A stretch of 64,000 nt of DNA from Arthrobacter sp. ZGTC131 (GTDB taxonomy: Bacteria; Actinomycetota; Actinomycetes; Actinomycetales; Micrococcaceae), in the NCBI RefSeq assembly GCF_002929275.1, contig NZ_PJIK01000003.1, forward strand, positions 62,001-126,000, written 5' to 3'. Positions 24,887 to 33,764 of this stretch are shown in pieces; positions within the stretch are counted from its first letter, which is position 1; every line of letters starts with the position of its first letter. The notes under the pieces were generated by a model, which did not search any database, was not told the origin of the DNA, and saw only the letters and a program-made list of their open reading frames with translations. Made by a program: the position numbers and the translations under genes.

Positions 24887-25867
24887 CTAGCAGGAGGACT
24901 TGTAGACATACTGGGCGCCGTCACCACTGATGTTTTCCGCGGTGATCTGCTTGAACCCGGTCTGGATCTCCTTCTGGGTGGACTCGCCGTTGATGGCCTT
25001 GATGGCCTGGTCCACACCCTGCGTGCCGATGGAGGCAGGTTCCTGGGCGATCAGGGCCTGGACGACGCCGTCCTTGAGCTGCTTGACCTGCGCGGGCCCG
25101 GCGTCGAAGCCGACGATCTTGACCTGGTCCTGCTTGCCTGCCTGGCGGATGCCCGTTGCCGTGCCTTCTGCCGCGAAGGTGTTGGCTGCGAATACGCCCA
25201 CAATGTCCGGGTCCTTGGCCAAGGCAGCAGAGACGAGCTTGGCAGCTTCGGCCGGGTCGTTGTGGCTGTACTGCACGCCCAGGTACTCGAAGGACGAGTC
25301 GGCTTTGGCCCCGTCTTCAAATCCGGCGACGCGGGCATCCGCCGTCGAGACGCCGGGGTCGGTGGAAATTACCAGGACTTTGCCCCCGCTGGGGCTGAGG
25401 TTCTTGATGGCTTTGAAGGCCTCCAAGCCGCCGCCTTTGTTGTCCGAGGCGATCGCCGACGCGGCGAATGAGGGGTCCTCCACCGTGGTGTCAACGAGGA
25501 CCACCTTGATGCCGGCTGCTGCGGCCGCCTTCAAGGGCGCCTGCATCGCGGCCACATCGGTGGGTGCGATGAGGATGGCGTCAGGCTGGGATGCGACGAC
25601 AGAATCCACGATGGGCTTTTGCAGCGTCGGGTCGAACTTGGCCGGTCCCTGCGTGTTGACCGTGGCGCCGGCCGCCTTGGCGGCGGCGTCGATGCCGCAC
25701 TGCATGCTGACGTAGAACTCGTCTCCCGCGACGCCTTGGATGAACGTGAGCTTGGGCTGTGTTGCGCCTCCGCTCCCTGCCGAGGCGGTGCCGCCGGCGC
25801 AGGCGGTGAGGGACGTTGCCGCGAGGACACCTGCGGCGAGCAGGGTGACTTTAGGGGTTAACTTCAT
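24887..25867 (-). CDS. Sugar-binding lipoprotein, RbsB/FrcB-like (CUT2)
   Basis: A 326-residue periplasmic-binding-protein type 1 domain lipoprotein. A signal peptide with lipobox LTACAGG is followed by KLTFIQGVAGDEFYVSMQCG, typical of ribose/fructose-type CUT2 binding proteins, then QPDAILIAPTDVAAMQAPLK and VFAANTFAAEGTATGIRQAG. It delivers a monosaccharide or polyol to the permease encoded immediately downstream. The LacI regulator at 28903 belongs to the same PBP1 fold family and may sense the same or a related ligand. Confidence 0.9.
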   Translation of the reverse strand: MKLTPKVTLLAAGVLAATSLTACAGGTASAGSGGATQPKLTFIQGVAGDEFYVSMQCGIDAAAKAAGATVNTQGPAKFDPTLQKPIVDSVVASQPDAILIAPTDVAAMQAPLKAAAAAGIKVVLVDTTVEDPSFAASAIASDNKGGGLEAFKAIKNLSPSGGKVLVISTDPGVSTADARVAGFEDGAKADSSFEYLGVQYSHNDPAEAAKLVSAALAKDPDIVGVFAANTFAAEGTATGIRQAGKQDQVKIVGFDAGPAQVKQLKDGVVQALIAQEPASIGTQGVDQAIKAINGESTQKEIQTGFKQITAENISGDGAQYVYKSSC

Positions 25868-25906
25868 TGTCGGGCTCCTGTGTGTGTGAAGGGGTAGTTG
25901 GGAGAA

Positions 25907-26992
25907 TCAGCGGGATCGTCGGCCGAAAAGTTTCCTCTTGCCGTCGGCCTTGGCGGCATGCCCCCGGGCAGCCGCGGCCCGGCGTCGTTGGTCGACGTAG
26001 ACGGCGACGACGAGGACGGCGCCGACGGCCACCTGCTGCCAGAACGGCTGGATGCCGACAATGACGAAGCCGTTTTGCAGCACTGCGGGGATGAAGAGTC
26101 CGACGACGGTTCCGAAGATGGTGCCGACGCCGCCGAAGAGTGAGGTTCCGCCGATCACGACGGCGGCGATGACGTTCAGGTTCGTCGCCGACTGGCCCGC
26201 GATGGCGGTGGTGCCGTACTGGGACAGGGACAGAATGCCTGCCACCCCGGCTAGGCCGCCGGAGAGGACGTAGATGGAGATCAACTGGCGGTCGACCTTC
26301 ACGCCGACCCGCCTGGCGGATTCCTCGTTGGAGCCGACGGCGAAGGTGTAGAGGCCGAAACGGGTCCGGTGGAGCACGGTGCCGAAGATCAGGATGAGGA
26401 CTATGGCGAGCAGGGAAATCGTCGGCAGGGTGGTTCCCGGGACGTTGCCGTAGCCGATGGTGTCCTGGAGCACTGCCGGGACTTCCCGGATGTCCACGCC
26501 GCCGGTGATGACCTGCGCCAGCCCCAAGGCGCCGCCGAGTGTTCCAAGGGTGACGATCAGGGGCGGCACCTTGGCCTTCGCGATGAGGACCCCGTTGAGG
26601 AGCCCCCAGCCGAGCCCGCATCCGACGGCGACGAGAATCCCCACAACTGCTGTCCCCCACCCGGAACCGCCCATGGCCTGCATGACCTTGGCCGCCACTA
26701 CCCCCGAGAAAACAAGGTTGGATCCGACGGACAGGTCGATGCCCGAGGTGACGATGACAAAGGTCATGCCGATGCCCAGGACCCCGAGGATGGAGACGTT
26801 CTGGATGATCTGACGGACGTTGCCCCACGTCGGGAACACTTCCGGTGCCAGGGCGGAGAAGGCCAGGAAGATGACCAGCAGAACCAGCAGGATCTGGAAC
26901 GACTGAACCTGGAGCACCTGCTTGAGCGTGTGTGCGCGTGAGATTTCGGATGCAGTGCCGGCGGTGCGGGGTACGGCTTCGGTTGTGGTCAT
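25907..26992 (-). CDS. CUT2 sugar ABC transporter permease, RbsC/FrcC-like
   Basis: A 361-residue permease with about 8-10 helices. VTSGIDLSVGSNLVFSGVVA and a late AAVVIGGTSLFGGVGTIFGT are hallmark CUT2 motifs. Its start overlaps the stop of the ATPase gene by 4 bp. The C-terminal tail is basic. A homodimer of this protein would form the channel for the binding protein at 24887. Confidence 0.92.
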   Translation of the reverse strand: MTTTEAVPRTAGTASEISRAHTLKQVLQVQSFQILLVLLVIFLAFSALAPEVFPTWGNVRQIIQNVSILGVLGIGMTFVIVTSGIDLSVGSNLVFSGVVAAKVMQAMGGSGWGTAVVGILVAVGCGLGWGLLNGVLIAKAKVPPLIVTLGTLGGALGLAQVITGGVDIREVPAVLQDTIGYGNVPGTTLPTISLLAIVLILIFGTVLHRTRFGLYTFAVGSNEESARRVGVKVDRQLISIYVLSGGLAGVAGILSLSQYGTTAIAGQSATNLNVIAAVVIGGTSLFGGVGTIFGTVVGLFIPAVLQNGFVIVGIQPFWQQVAVGAVLVVAVYVDQRRRAAAARGHAAKADGKRKLFGRRSR

Positions 26993-27753
26993 GAGTGTGC
27001 TCCATCAAGTGCGCCGGTCATTGCGCCGACTAGTTCTTCCACAGATGTTTTCTTGGCCTCGTAAGTGGCCACGCGGCGTCCGAGCCGGAGGACTTGGACG
27101 CGGTCGGCCACGTCGATGACGTGCGGCATCGAGTGGCTGATGAACACGACCCCCACGCCCTTGTCACGTACCCGGCGGATGGTCTCGAGCACGTTCCTGG
27201 TCTGCACCACGCCAAGTGCGGCTGTCGGTTCGTCCAGGAAGATGACGCCCTTGGCCCAGGCAACGGCCCGGGCAATCGCGATCGCCTGCTTCTGGCCGCC
27301 CGACATGCTGCCGACGGGGTCGGAGAGGCTCCGGACCGTGGCGCCAAGTTCGTCGAAGGCTTCCCGTGACTTGGCGCGCATGGTCTTGTTGTCCATGAAC
27401 CCGAGGCGACCTTGAAAGCCGGGCTTGGCGATTTCGCGGCCCAGGAACATGTTTTGGGCCGCATTGAGGTGAGGCGCCAGGGCAAGGTCCTGGTAAACAG
27501 TTTCGATGCCCAGGCGGCTGGCCTCGCTCGGGGAACCAAGTTCCACCTCACCGCCGGCGAACAGGATCTTGCCGGAGTCCAATGCCAGGTTTCCCGACAG
27601 CGCCTTCACGAGCGTCGATTTTCCGGCGCCGTTATCGCCGATGAGCGCAACCACCTCGCCGGCGTTGACGTCGAAGTCGACGCCGTCCAGGGCGCGTACG
27701 TTGCCGAAGCTGCGGGTCAGGCCGCGGGCTTCCAGAACCGGGATTGTTGTCAT
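26989..27753 (-). CDS. Sugar ABC transporter ATP-binding protein, single-domain FrcA-like
   Basis: A 254-residue single ATPase domain: Walker A GDNGAGKST, Q-loop VYQDLALAPHLNAAQNMFLG, signature MSGGQKQAIAIARA, Walker B GVIFLDEPTAAL, and H-loop ISHSMPHV. Most CUT2 ATPases (RbsA) have two fused domains. The single-domain form resembles FrcA of the Sinorhizobium fructose importer, and the downstream kinase resembles FrcK, supporting a Frc-like system. It energises uptake through the permease at 25907. Confidence 0.92.
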   Translation of the reverse strand: MTTIPVLEARGLTRSFGNVRALDGVDFDVNAGEVVALIGDNGAGKSTLVKALSGNLALDSGKILFAGGEVELGSPSEASRLGIETVYQDLALAPHLNAAQNMFLGREIAKPGFQGRLGFMDNKTMRAKSREAFDELGATVRSLSDPVGSMSGGQKQAIAIARAVAWAKGVIFLDEPTAALGVVQTRNVLETIRRVRDKGVGVVFISHSMPHVIDVADRVQVLRLGRRVATYEAKKTSVEELVGAMTGALDGAHS

Positions 27754-27850
27754 GGCGTAACACCTGTCAGCTGGTACGGGACGATTGCAGAGGCTCCGGC
27801 CGGACAGCCAGAGACACTTCGTTGTGTTGTCACTTTGTCTTCCTCTTCGT

Positions 27851-28555
27851 TCAGGCCTGGGCCAAGGCTTGGGTGGGGGCTTGCCTCAGGTCGATGATCA
27901 AATCGGCCCGCTCCCGGGTGGAGACAACAACATCGGCGTTGCGCTGGTCGCTGCCCAGCGCCCATGCCTCTGCTTCGTCGGGCATCTTGCCGAAAGCTTC
28001 GTGCCGCCTCAGCAGCCGGAGCTGCCGTTCGCCGTCATTGATGTCCAGGAACCAGACCTCGTCGATCTGTTCCCTGCATCCCCGCCAGCCTTCGGCGTCG
28101 AGCAGGAGGTAATTTCCCTCGGTGATGACCAGGGGGACGTCGCGGGCCACTGGGACCGCGCTGCCGATGGATTCCTCCAGGCTGCGGTCGAAGACCGGGG
28201 CATAGATTACCGGTTCGTTGTTTGTCTTGAGCCGGCGCAGCAGGTTTTCATATCCCCTCGGATCAAAGGTGTCTGGAGCGCCTTTGCGGTCCCGGGAGCC
28301 GAGGGCCACAAGGACCGAATTGGCCAGATGGAAGGCGTCCATGCCCACCCGGGCAGCCTGGCCGCCCAGGGAATCGGCGATCGCCTGCGCCACAGTGGAC
28401 TTTCCGGCGCCGGGCGAACCAGCTATTCCGAGGATGCGTCGGCTTCCAGCGGCAGCAAGGACACCGGCCCGCGCCACCAGCTCATCCAGTGAGCAAGTCA
28501 GCCGTTCAGCTCCCCGGGCGGGTGCCGGGGCCTGCTCTTCAGCGGTGTTCATCAT
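27851..28555 (-). CDS. FrcK/uridine-kinase-like P-loop sugar kinase
   Basis: A 234-residue kinase with Walker A GIAGSPGAGKST, a GMDAFHLANSVLVALGSRDR region, GAPDTFDPRGYENLLRRLK, and VITEGNYLLLDAEGWRGC. This pattern (YggC/FrcK-like, distantly related to pantothenate and uridine kinases) is found beside Frc-type importers, where it phosphorylates the incoming ketose. It is the first gene of the minus-strand polyol operon, directly downstream of the operator region shared with the divergent LacI gene. Confidence 0.8.
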   Translation of the reverse strand: MMNTAEEQAPAPARGAERLTCSLDELVARAGVLAAAGSRRILGIAGSPGAGKSTVAQAIADSLGGQAARVGMDAFHLANSVLVALGSRDRKGAPDTFDPRGYENLLRRLKTNNEPVIYAPVFDRSLEESIGSAVPVARDVPLVITEGNYLLLDAEGWRGCREQIDEVWFLDINDGERQLRLLRRHEAFGKMPDEAEAWALGSDQRNADVVVSTRERADLIIDLRQAPTQALAQA

Positions 28556-28709
28556 TGTCTCCTCCGTTGGTCATGCCACGGTGAAGAAGCTCTGCTGCTA
28601 CACCTTTGAAGCGCTGCCTGAAACGAACCGGTAGGCCCTGATTGCGAGGCTCGAACTTCTGATTCGAGAACTCGCTGTGACCTGCCTGACACAAAACCTA
28701 GAGGCCCCA

Positions 28710-28756
28710 TGTCATCGATGTCAAGGAAATTTCAAAAACTTATGTCATCGATGACA
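28710..28756. promoter_or_regulatory. Two LacI-type operators before the polyol operon
   Basis: TGTCATCGATGTCA (28710-28723, one mismatch) and TGTCATCGATGACA (28743-28756, perfect palindrome with central CG) lie 33 bp apart, three helical turns, in the intergenic region between the kinase gene and the divergent LacI regulator. The central CG and 14-bp size are typical for LacI/GalR proteins. Confidence 0.75.
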
Positions 28757-28809
28757 TGACTTGCTTGAAGTTGCTTTGATCATGGGGCAGGATTGTGTGG
28801 GCGGGCGGT

Positions 28810-28823
28810 TGTCACCGATGACA
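28810..28823. promoter_or_regulatory. Third LacI-type operator, near the LacI gene
   Basis: TGTCACCGATGACA, one mismatch from the perfect palindrome at 28743 and 80 bp upstream of the regulator start. It may mediate autoregulation or DNA looping with the other two copies. Confidence 0.68.
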
Positions 28824-28902
28824 TGATCAGCGCTGGTGGCGTCCCCGCTTTTGAACAGCGCCGCTCTAGGGTGTGCCCAGCGAACGATAAAGGAGCCGAA
28901 CC

Positions 28903-29922
28903 GTGACGACCATGCAGGATGTTGCCACGCGTGCCGGGGTGAGCGCCAAGACGGTGTCCCGGGTCTTCAATGATGACCCGCACGTCACGGAAGACACGCG
29001 GGAGCGCGTCCAGGCGGCCATGCGCGAGCTCAAGTATGTCCCGAACATGCTCGCTCGCACGTTCCGCGAGGGCAGGTCAGCCGTCATCGGCATCGCCGTG
29101 CCCGACGTCGCGGATCCCTTTTTCGCCGCCGTCACGAAGGGGATCGAACTGGCGGCGCGTGAACACGACATGGCTATCGTCGTCACCAGCCTCGGAGACA
29201 ACCCGGCCCTGGAGAAGAGCATCATTGAAACGACGGTCCGTCGCCAGATCGACGGCCTCATCATCGCCCCGATCGCCGCTGACCAGTCCTACCTGGCGCG
29301 TTGGCAGGACAGCTTCCCCATCGTGTTTATTGACCGGATCCCCACCAAGCTTCACGCGGACTACTTCGTTGAAGACGACTTCGGCGGGGCTTTTGAAGCG
29401 ACGCAGCATCTCATCGCCCACGGGCACCGCCGCATCGCCATCGTTGGAGACTCAACTGAGGTCCCCACAACGAAGCTTCGCCTCGAGGGTTACCGCGCCG
29501 CCCTCGAGGCCGCCGGCCTGGAGAACGACGATGACCTGATAGCACTCGGTTCGCGCGACGGCGATGCTGCCGCCCATGTCTGCAGGACCCTGCTGGCGCT
29601 GCCCGACGCACCCACCGCCATTTTCTCCTCCAACGCCCGGTTCTCCACGGGCGTTTTCCCTGCCCTGCAGGCCTTGAACAGAACCGACATTGCCCTGATT
29701 AGCTTTGGCGACTTCCCCATGGCGGACGTCCTCCAGCCCTCAGTGTCAGTCATCGATCAGAACCCTCGCCACGTCGGACGAGTTGCTGCTGAACGCATCT
29801 TGGCCCGGATTGCAGCACCCACCAAGAGGTTCAGGCGGAAGAACGTCATCCCGGTCAAGCTGATCGAACGCCAATCGTGCCAGTCGTCTGTGCCCCATCT
29901 GCCGCTCGCAGCCAGCCAATGA
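28903..29922 (+). CDS. LacI-family regulator of the polyol cluster
   Basis: A 339-residue repressor. Residues 1-55 form the LacI HTH and hinge (MQDVATRAGVSAKTVSRVFN, then MRELKYVPNMLARTF). The PBP1-like ligand domain follows (VIGIAVPDVADPFFAAVTKG, LIAHGHRRIAIVGDS, ISFGDFPMADVLQPSVSVID). It starts at GTG 28903, with AAGGAG upstream. Divergent from the polyol operon, with three matching 14-bp palindromes between, it should repress both units until the sugar or a phosphate ester binds. Confidence 0.92.
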   Translation: MTTMQDVATRAGVSAKTVSRVFNDDPHVTEDTRERVQAAMRELKYVPNMLARTFREGRSAVIGIAVPDVADPFFAAVTKGIELAAREHDMAIVVTSLGDNPALEKSIIETTVRRQIDGLIIAPIAADQSYLARWQDSFPIVFIDRIPTKLHADYFVEDDFGGAFEATQHLIAHGHRRIAIVGDSTEVPTTKLRLEGYRAALEAAGLENDDDLIALGSRDGDAAAHVCRTLLALPDAPTAIFSSNARFSTGVFPALQALNRTDIALISFGDFPMADVLQPSVSVIDQNPRHVGRVAAERILARIAAPTKRFRRKNVIPVKLIERQSCQSSVPHLPLAASQ

Positions 29923-29964
29923 CGCCCGCATGTAGGTTTTGAGCCTGCGTCGGATACCGCTCTC

Positions 29965-30418
29965 CTACAGCGCCGACCAGCCGCCGTCGCACGCGAGGAC
30001 GGCGCCGTTGACTTTGGTGCCGTCGTCGCGGAGCAGGAACGTGGTGGAGGCGGCGAGCTGCGCCGTGGTGGCGGGGGTGGGGACGATAGCCTGCATCAGC
30101 GGGCCGAGGCGTTCGGCCGCGAGCTGGGATCCCCAGTTGGCCACGATGCTGGTGATGGTGGGGCCGGGCGCGACGGCGAGGAAGCGCAGGCCCCTGGGGC
30201 CGTACATCACGGCCGAGTTCTTGGTCACGCCGACGACGGCGTGCTTGGACGCGGCGTAGGCGGCGCCGGCGGCGGATCCCGCGCAGGCCGGCCTCGGAGG
30301 CGACGTTGCCCACGGCGCGGGTCAGACCCAAGAGGGCGGTGACATTGATCCGGAAGACCGGTCCCAGACGTCGTCGTCCGCCTCGTGGATGGGGCGAAGT
30401 TGTCCATGATGCCGGCTA
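29965..30418 (-). pseudogene. Broken SDR oxidoreductase gene
   Basis: Pieces of one short-chain dehydrogenase can be read on the minus strand in shifting frames: GIMDNFAP, IHEADDDVWD, VFRINVTALLGLTRAV, then NVASEAGLRG, AAGAAYAASKHAVVGVTKNS and RGLRFLAVAPGPTITSIVAN, ending LACDGGWSAL. The cofactor-binding N-terminus is missing. At least three frameshifts are present and a short segment between TRAV and NVASEAG appears deleted. The active-site YAASK is still legible. Confidence 0.78.
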
Positions 30419-30442
30419 AGACGCGGCTATGAGACGGCCAAA

Positions 30443-30483
30443 AGGGCACCTGGTGCGTCTCTCGGGGACGCACCAGGTGCCCT
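30443..30483 (-). terminator. Terminator after the GH30 gene
   Basis: Perfect 17-bp stem (AGGGCACCTGGTGCGTC at 30443-30459 and its complement at 30467-30483, 7-nt loop), 47 bp past the GH30 stop. Read on the minus strand it is followed by a short T run. Confidence 0.8.
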
Positions 30484-30529
30484 CTTGCCGTACTTCCGCC
30501 AGTGCCACCGCGGTTCGGGCGGCTAACGA

Positions 30530-33500
30530 CTAGCGGCTGAACACGACCTCGTAGGTCCGGGTCTGGCTTCCGTCCTCGCTCCGGATTGTCACCGCGGCCA
30601 TACCCGTCGGCTGGTCCGCCTGCTGCACCGTGACGGTGGCGTAGGGGTCCGCCGCGATGGCCGTGACCTCCAGGCGTGACCCTTGGGCCTCTGCCCGGTA
30701 CGAGGTCACGTTCGGGTCGAAGCCTGCCACCGGCTGGCCGTTGACGGAGATCCCGGCGGCCGTGGCGTCAGAGGACTTGCCCGGAGCCAGCGCCAGCACC
30801 TGCACCTCGCTAACCGTCATGTGGGTGTTCGGCCGGGCGGTGAGCACCACGCGGACGTCACTTGTGTCCACATTGGCAACCGGGACCGTGACCACCGGGG
30901 CGGGGCTGCCGCCGGGGACCTGGATCAGAGCGCCAGCGTTCCGCCAAATGCCGTCGGCTGCCCTAGTCTGCGCCTGGAGGCTTTGGGCGTAGCTGTCGGT
31001 GGATCCGTCGCGGTAGAAGTGGACCTTCACTCCGGTCACTGTTTTCTGGTTCGCAAGCGCCACGGACAGGGTGTCGGTGGTGTTCTTGGTGCCCGACTTC
31101 CAGTTGGACCAGGCCTTGTCCGTCAGGTTGCCGTTGCCCAGCCCCGCCGTGCCGTAGCCCGGCTCGGTGAACGTGGCGCTGAACGTGGTGCCGGAGTCAT
31201 CGGCCACGTTGTCGGCTGTTCCCGCTGTGACCTGGACGCGCACGGTGGCGGGCAGCGTCCGCCCGTCGGCGGCGTCGGCGGTGCCCGCCACCGTGGCAAC
31301 GCCAGTTGCGGTGAACGGTCCGGCGGCATCCCAGACAACCGGCCGCTCCACTTTGCTGCCGCCGGCAGTCACCGCTGTTACGGTGGCGGGCAGCGCGGGC
31401 GTTCCGCCGGCGTAGGTTTTGGCCCGGGCCGGAAGCGTCGAGACGAGCTTGTCCACCGTGACTTTGGCCGTCACCGGATGCGCAGCACCCAGGACGTCGG
31501 TCGCCGTTCCGCGCACGTCAACGGTTCCGGGTGTGCTCCACCGGTTCTCCGGCGGCATCGTCCAGGTCACCGGAAGTTCGCCCCGGGCGCCGTCGCGGTA
31601 GACGGGGACCACTGTGGCGGGTAGCTGCGGAGCGGTCCCGGGAACGGTGAAAGCCGTGACGTTCTGGAATCCCTGAACAGTTTCATCGATGACCCGCCAG
31701 CGCTGGTTCTCGCCGGAGTTGGCAGTCCACAGGGTCACTGGAGATCCGTCCGCAGTGGCGTGCCCGCCCACCTCGAGGAGCCTGCCGGTTGCCGCGTTGA
31801 CGAACGTGTAGGTGCCGTCGCCGGTGGTGGACATGGTCCACTGGGAGGCGTCACCCGGCGATGGTTCCGCCGGGGCCAGCTGGGGTGTTCCGTCGACGAC
31901 GGCGAGCTGCCGCCCGCCGTCGGGCGTTTCAATCGCGTAGCGGGCACGGTTGCTGTTCTCGCCGCTGAGGCGGCGGATGGTCCACTGCTGGTCGGCGCCG
32001 GCCCCGGAACGGATGACGGCGGTGCTGCCGGTTCCCTGCGTGAGGGACTTGCCGCTTTCGACGCCCTGCAGGCGGTAGACGTGATCCGCCTGAATCAGCG
32101 CGGCGTCCTTGGCCACGCCGTGCACACCATTGACGAGGAAAGTAGTGACGGATTCGGCCGCTACCGTGAGGACCGCGGTGCGGTCCTTTCCGACGGCGAC
32201 CGGCTCGCCCTGCACCAGCGCTCCGGAGGCGTCACTGGTCACTGGCGTCACGGTGGCGTTCCCCTGGATCGCACCGAACCCGGAGAGGTCAAGTGCAACT
32301 TGGCGCTGCTGCTTGCTATCGTTCACGTGCACCACAGTGGCTCCGGAGTCGGAGACGGCGGCCGCGCTGTTCATGTCGTCCACCTTGACCAGGCGGTCCC
32401 CTGGCTTGATGTAGTGCGTGAAGTTCCGCGCGGTGTTGTATTTGGTGTTCGTGTAGATCGGGCAGCTTTCGAGGTTGTCCCCGGCGGCGCAGTCGAAGGG
32501 CAGCTGGATCTCGCCCCAGTTGGAGCCAATGGCGCTTTCACCGCCGGGCTTCATATTGTTGTAGTCCTCAACGGGCTGCCAGAACACCCAGGCCTCGGGC
32601 TCGAGCTCGCGGAGGTCGTTGACCATGTGCTGGGCCAGGCCAAGGCCCGGCTGCATGCTGGTGAAGTTCTGCCCGTCCATCCACGAGCCGCCGGTTTCGC
32701 TCATCCACAGGGGCTTGTCCTCGCCCTTGGCGATGTCCCGGACGGCTGTCCGCTGGCCGGTCCCGTAGGTGTGGACGTTGAGCTGCTCAACGTTTGCCTT
32801 GGCGTCGGCGGAATAGCTGTTCCAGTTGTTGGCGAAGGTGGAGGGGTTGGTCTCGTCCATGGCGCTGATGACGGCGCCGGTGTCCGCACTGGCCAGCGCT
32901 TTGGCCAGGGACTGGATCACCTTCTGCTGCAGTTCGGGGCCCATGTGGGCGCCTTCCTGCCGACCGCCGACGGGCTGGCCAGCCGTATTCAGGCTGGTTC
33001 CCCAGTACGGGGTGTTCGGTTCGTTCATGGGGTCGATGGTGTCGATCTTGATGCCGTGGGCTTTTTCAAGCTGCTTGACGGCGCCCACCAGGTAAGAGGA
33101 GAAGTCGTCAACGCTCTCGGTCCGCAGTTGGTCCTGTGAGGAGTTGAAGCCGCCCGAAACGTATCCGCTGACCGTCTGGAACCACGGCGGGGAGTTGCTG
33201 AAGGCTTCCCAGTGCGTGATGTCGTTCTTGATCCGGTCCACCCACCAGCGCTGCGTCTGGTCGGCGTCGAGGTTCCAGTGGTCCGGATTTTCCGGATCCC
33301 ACCAGTCCCTGTCCTGCCGGGTGGTGCCCTCGGGGGCCTTCCACCAACCTTCAACGGCGCCACCGGCCCGGAGGTAGTCCTTCACGTCCGGCGCGTTTCC
33401 GCCGCCGATGTTGTACCGCGCGATGTTGAGGTTCAGCCCCTCGTCACCGAAGACCATGTCAGCAAGCTTGTTGCGGACTTCATCCGGATAATCGCCGGTG

Positions 33501-33712
33501 GCGTTGGCGAACCAGACCAGGCTGGTGCCCCACCCTTCGAAGGCGTCACCCTGGTAGGAGGGGTCCGGCCGCACGGTCACGGCGCCGGCCGGCACAGGTT
33601 CGTCGGCTGCCGGGGCGGCGGGTGCGGGTCCGGCCACGAGCCCCGCGGAGAAGACCGCCGCGGTGATGCCGGCGGCGGTCGCGGCCCAAGGCCATCTGGA
33701 TCTGTTCGTCAT
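30530..33712 (-). CDS. Secreted multidomain GH30 endo-beta-1,6-galactanase-like enzyme
   Basis: A 1060-residue secreted enzyme. Signal peptide at 1-35 (ends PAPAAPA). GH30 barrel about 45-470, beginning GWGTSLVWFANATGDYP, with acid/base E231 (DPMNEPN) and nucleophile E339 (WMSETGGSW). Then a ricin-type lectin-like region about 545-670 (QQWTIRR, ENQRWRV), two bacterial Ig-like Big_4 repeats about 675-820, a discoidin-like carbohydrate-binding region about 835-960, and a cadherin-like C-terminal domain to 1060. The barrel motifs resemble beta-1,6-galactanases, which attack side chains of arabinogalactan proteins. The GH42 gene and sugar importer upstream fit that. No membrane anchor or sortase motif is visible, so it is probably released. 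Confidence 0.85.
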   Translation of the reverse strand: MTNRSRWPWAATAAGITAAVFSAGLVAGPAPAAPAADEPVPAGAVTVRPDPSYQGDAFEGWGTSLVWFANATGDYPDEVRNKLADMVFGDEGLNLNIARYNIGGGNAPDVKDYLRAGGAVEGWWKAPEGTTRQDRDWWDPENPDHWNLDADQTQRWWVDRIKNDITHWEAFSNSPPWFQTVSGYVSGGFNSSQDQLRTESVDDFSSYLVGAVKQLEKAHGIKIDTIDPMNEPNTPYWGTSLNTAGQPVGGRQEGAHMGPELQQKVIQSLAKALASADTGAVISAMDETNPSTFANNWNSYSADAKANVEQLNVHTYGTGQRTAVRDIAKGEDKPLWMSETGGSWMDGQNFTSMQPGLGLAQHMVNDLRELEPEAWVFWQPVEDYNNMKPGGESAIGSNWGEIQLPFDCAAGDNLESCPIYTNTKYNTARNFTHYIKPGDRLVKVDDMNSAAAVSDSGATVVHVNDSKQQRQVALDLSGFGAIQGNATVTPVTSDASGALVQGEPVAVGKDRTAVLTVAAESVTTFLVNGVHGVAKDAALIQADHVYRLQGVESGKSLTQGTGSTAVIRSGAGADQQWTIRRLSGENSNRARYAIETPDGGRQLAVVDGTPQLAPAEPSPGDASQWTMSTTGDGTYTFVNAATGRLLEVGGHATADGSPVTLWTANSGENQRWRVIDETVQGFQNVTAFTVPGTAPQLPATVVPVYRDGARGELPVTWTMPPENRWSTPGTVDVRGTATDVLGAAHPVTAKVTVDKLVSTLPARAKTYAGGTPALPATVTAVTAGGSKVERPVVWDAAGPFTATGVATVAGTADAADGRTLPATVRVQVTAGTADNVADDSGTTFSATFTEPGYGTAGLGNGNLTDKAWSNWKSGTKNTTDTLSVALANQKTVTGVKVHFYRDGSTDSYAQSLQAQTRAADGIWRNAGALIQVPGGSPAPVVTVPVANVDTSDVRVVLTARPNTHMTVSEVQVLALAPGKSSDATAAGISVNGQPVAGFDPNVTSYRAEAQGSRLEVTAIAADPYATVTVQQADQPTGMAAVTIRSEDGSQTRTYEVVFSR

Positions 33713-33764
33713 TGAATTCCCTTCGGTGCGGTGATGCTGCTGCTGATCTCTGGGGACTGCTGCT

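Noticed and set aside
31760-33139. Plus-strand 459-codon frame opposite GH30
   Set aside because: Antisense shadow of the GH30 gene with no start signal or family motif.
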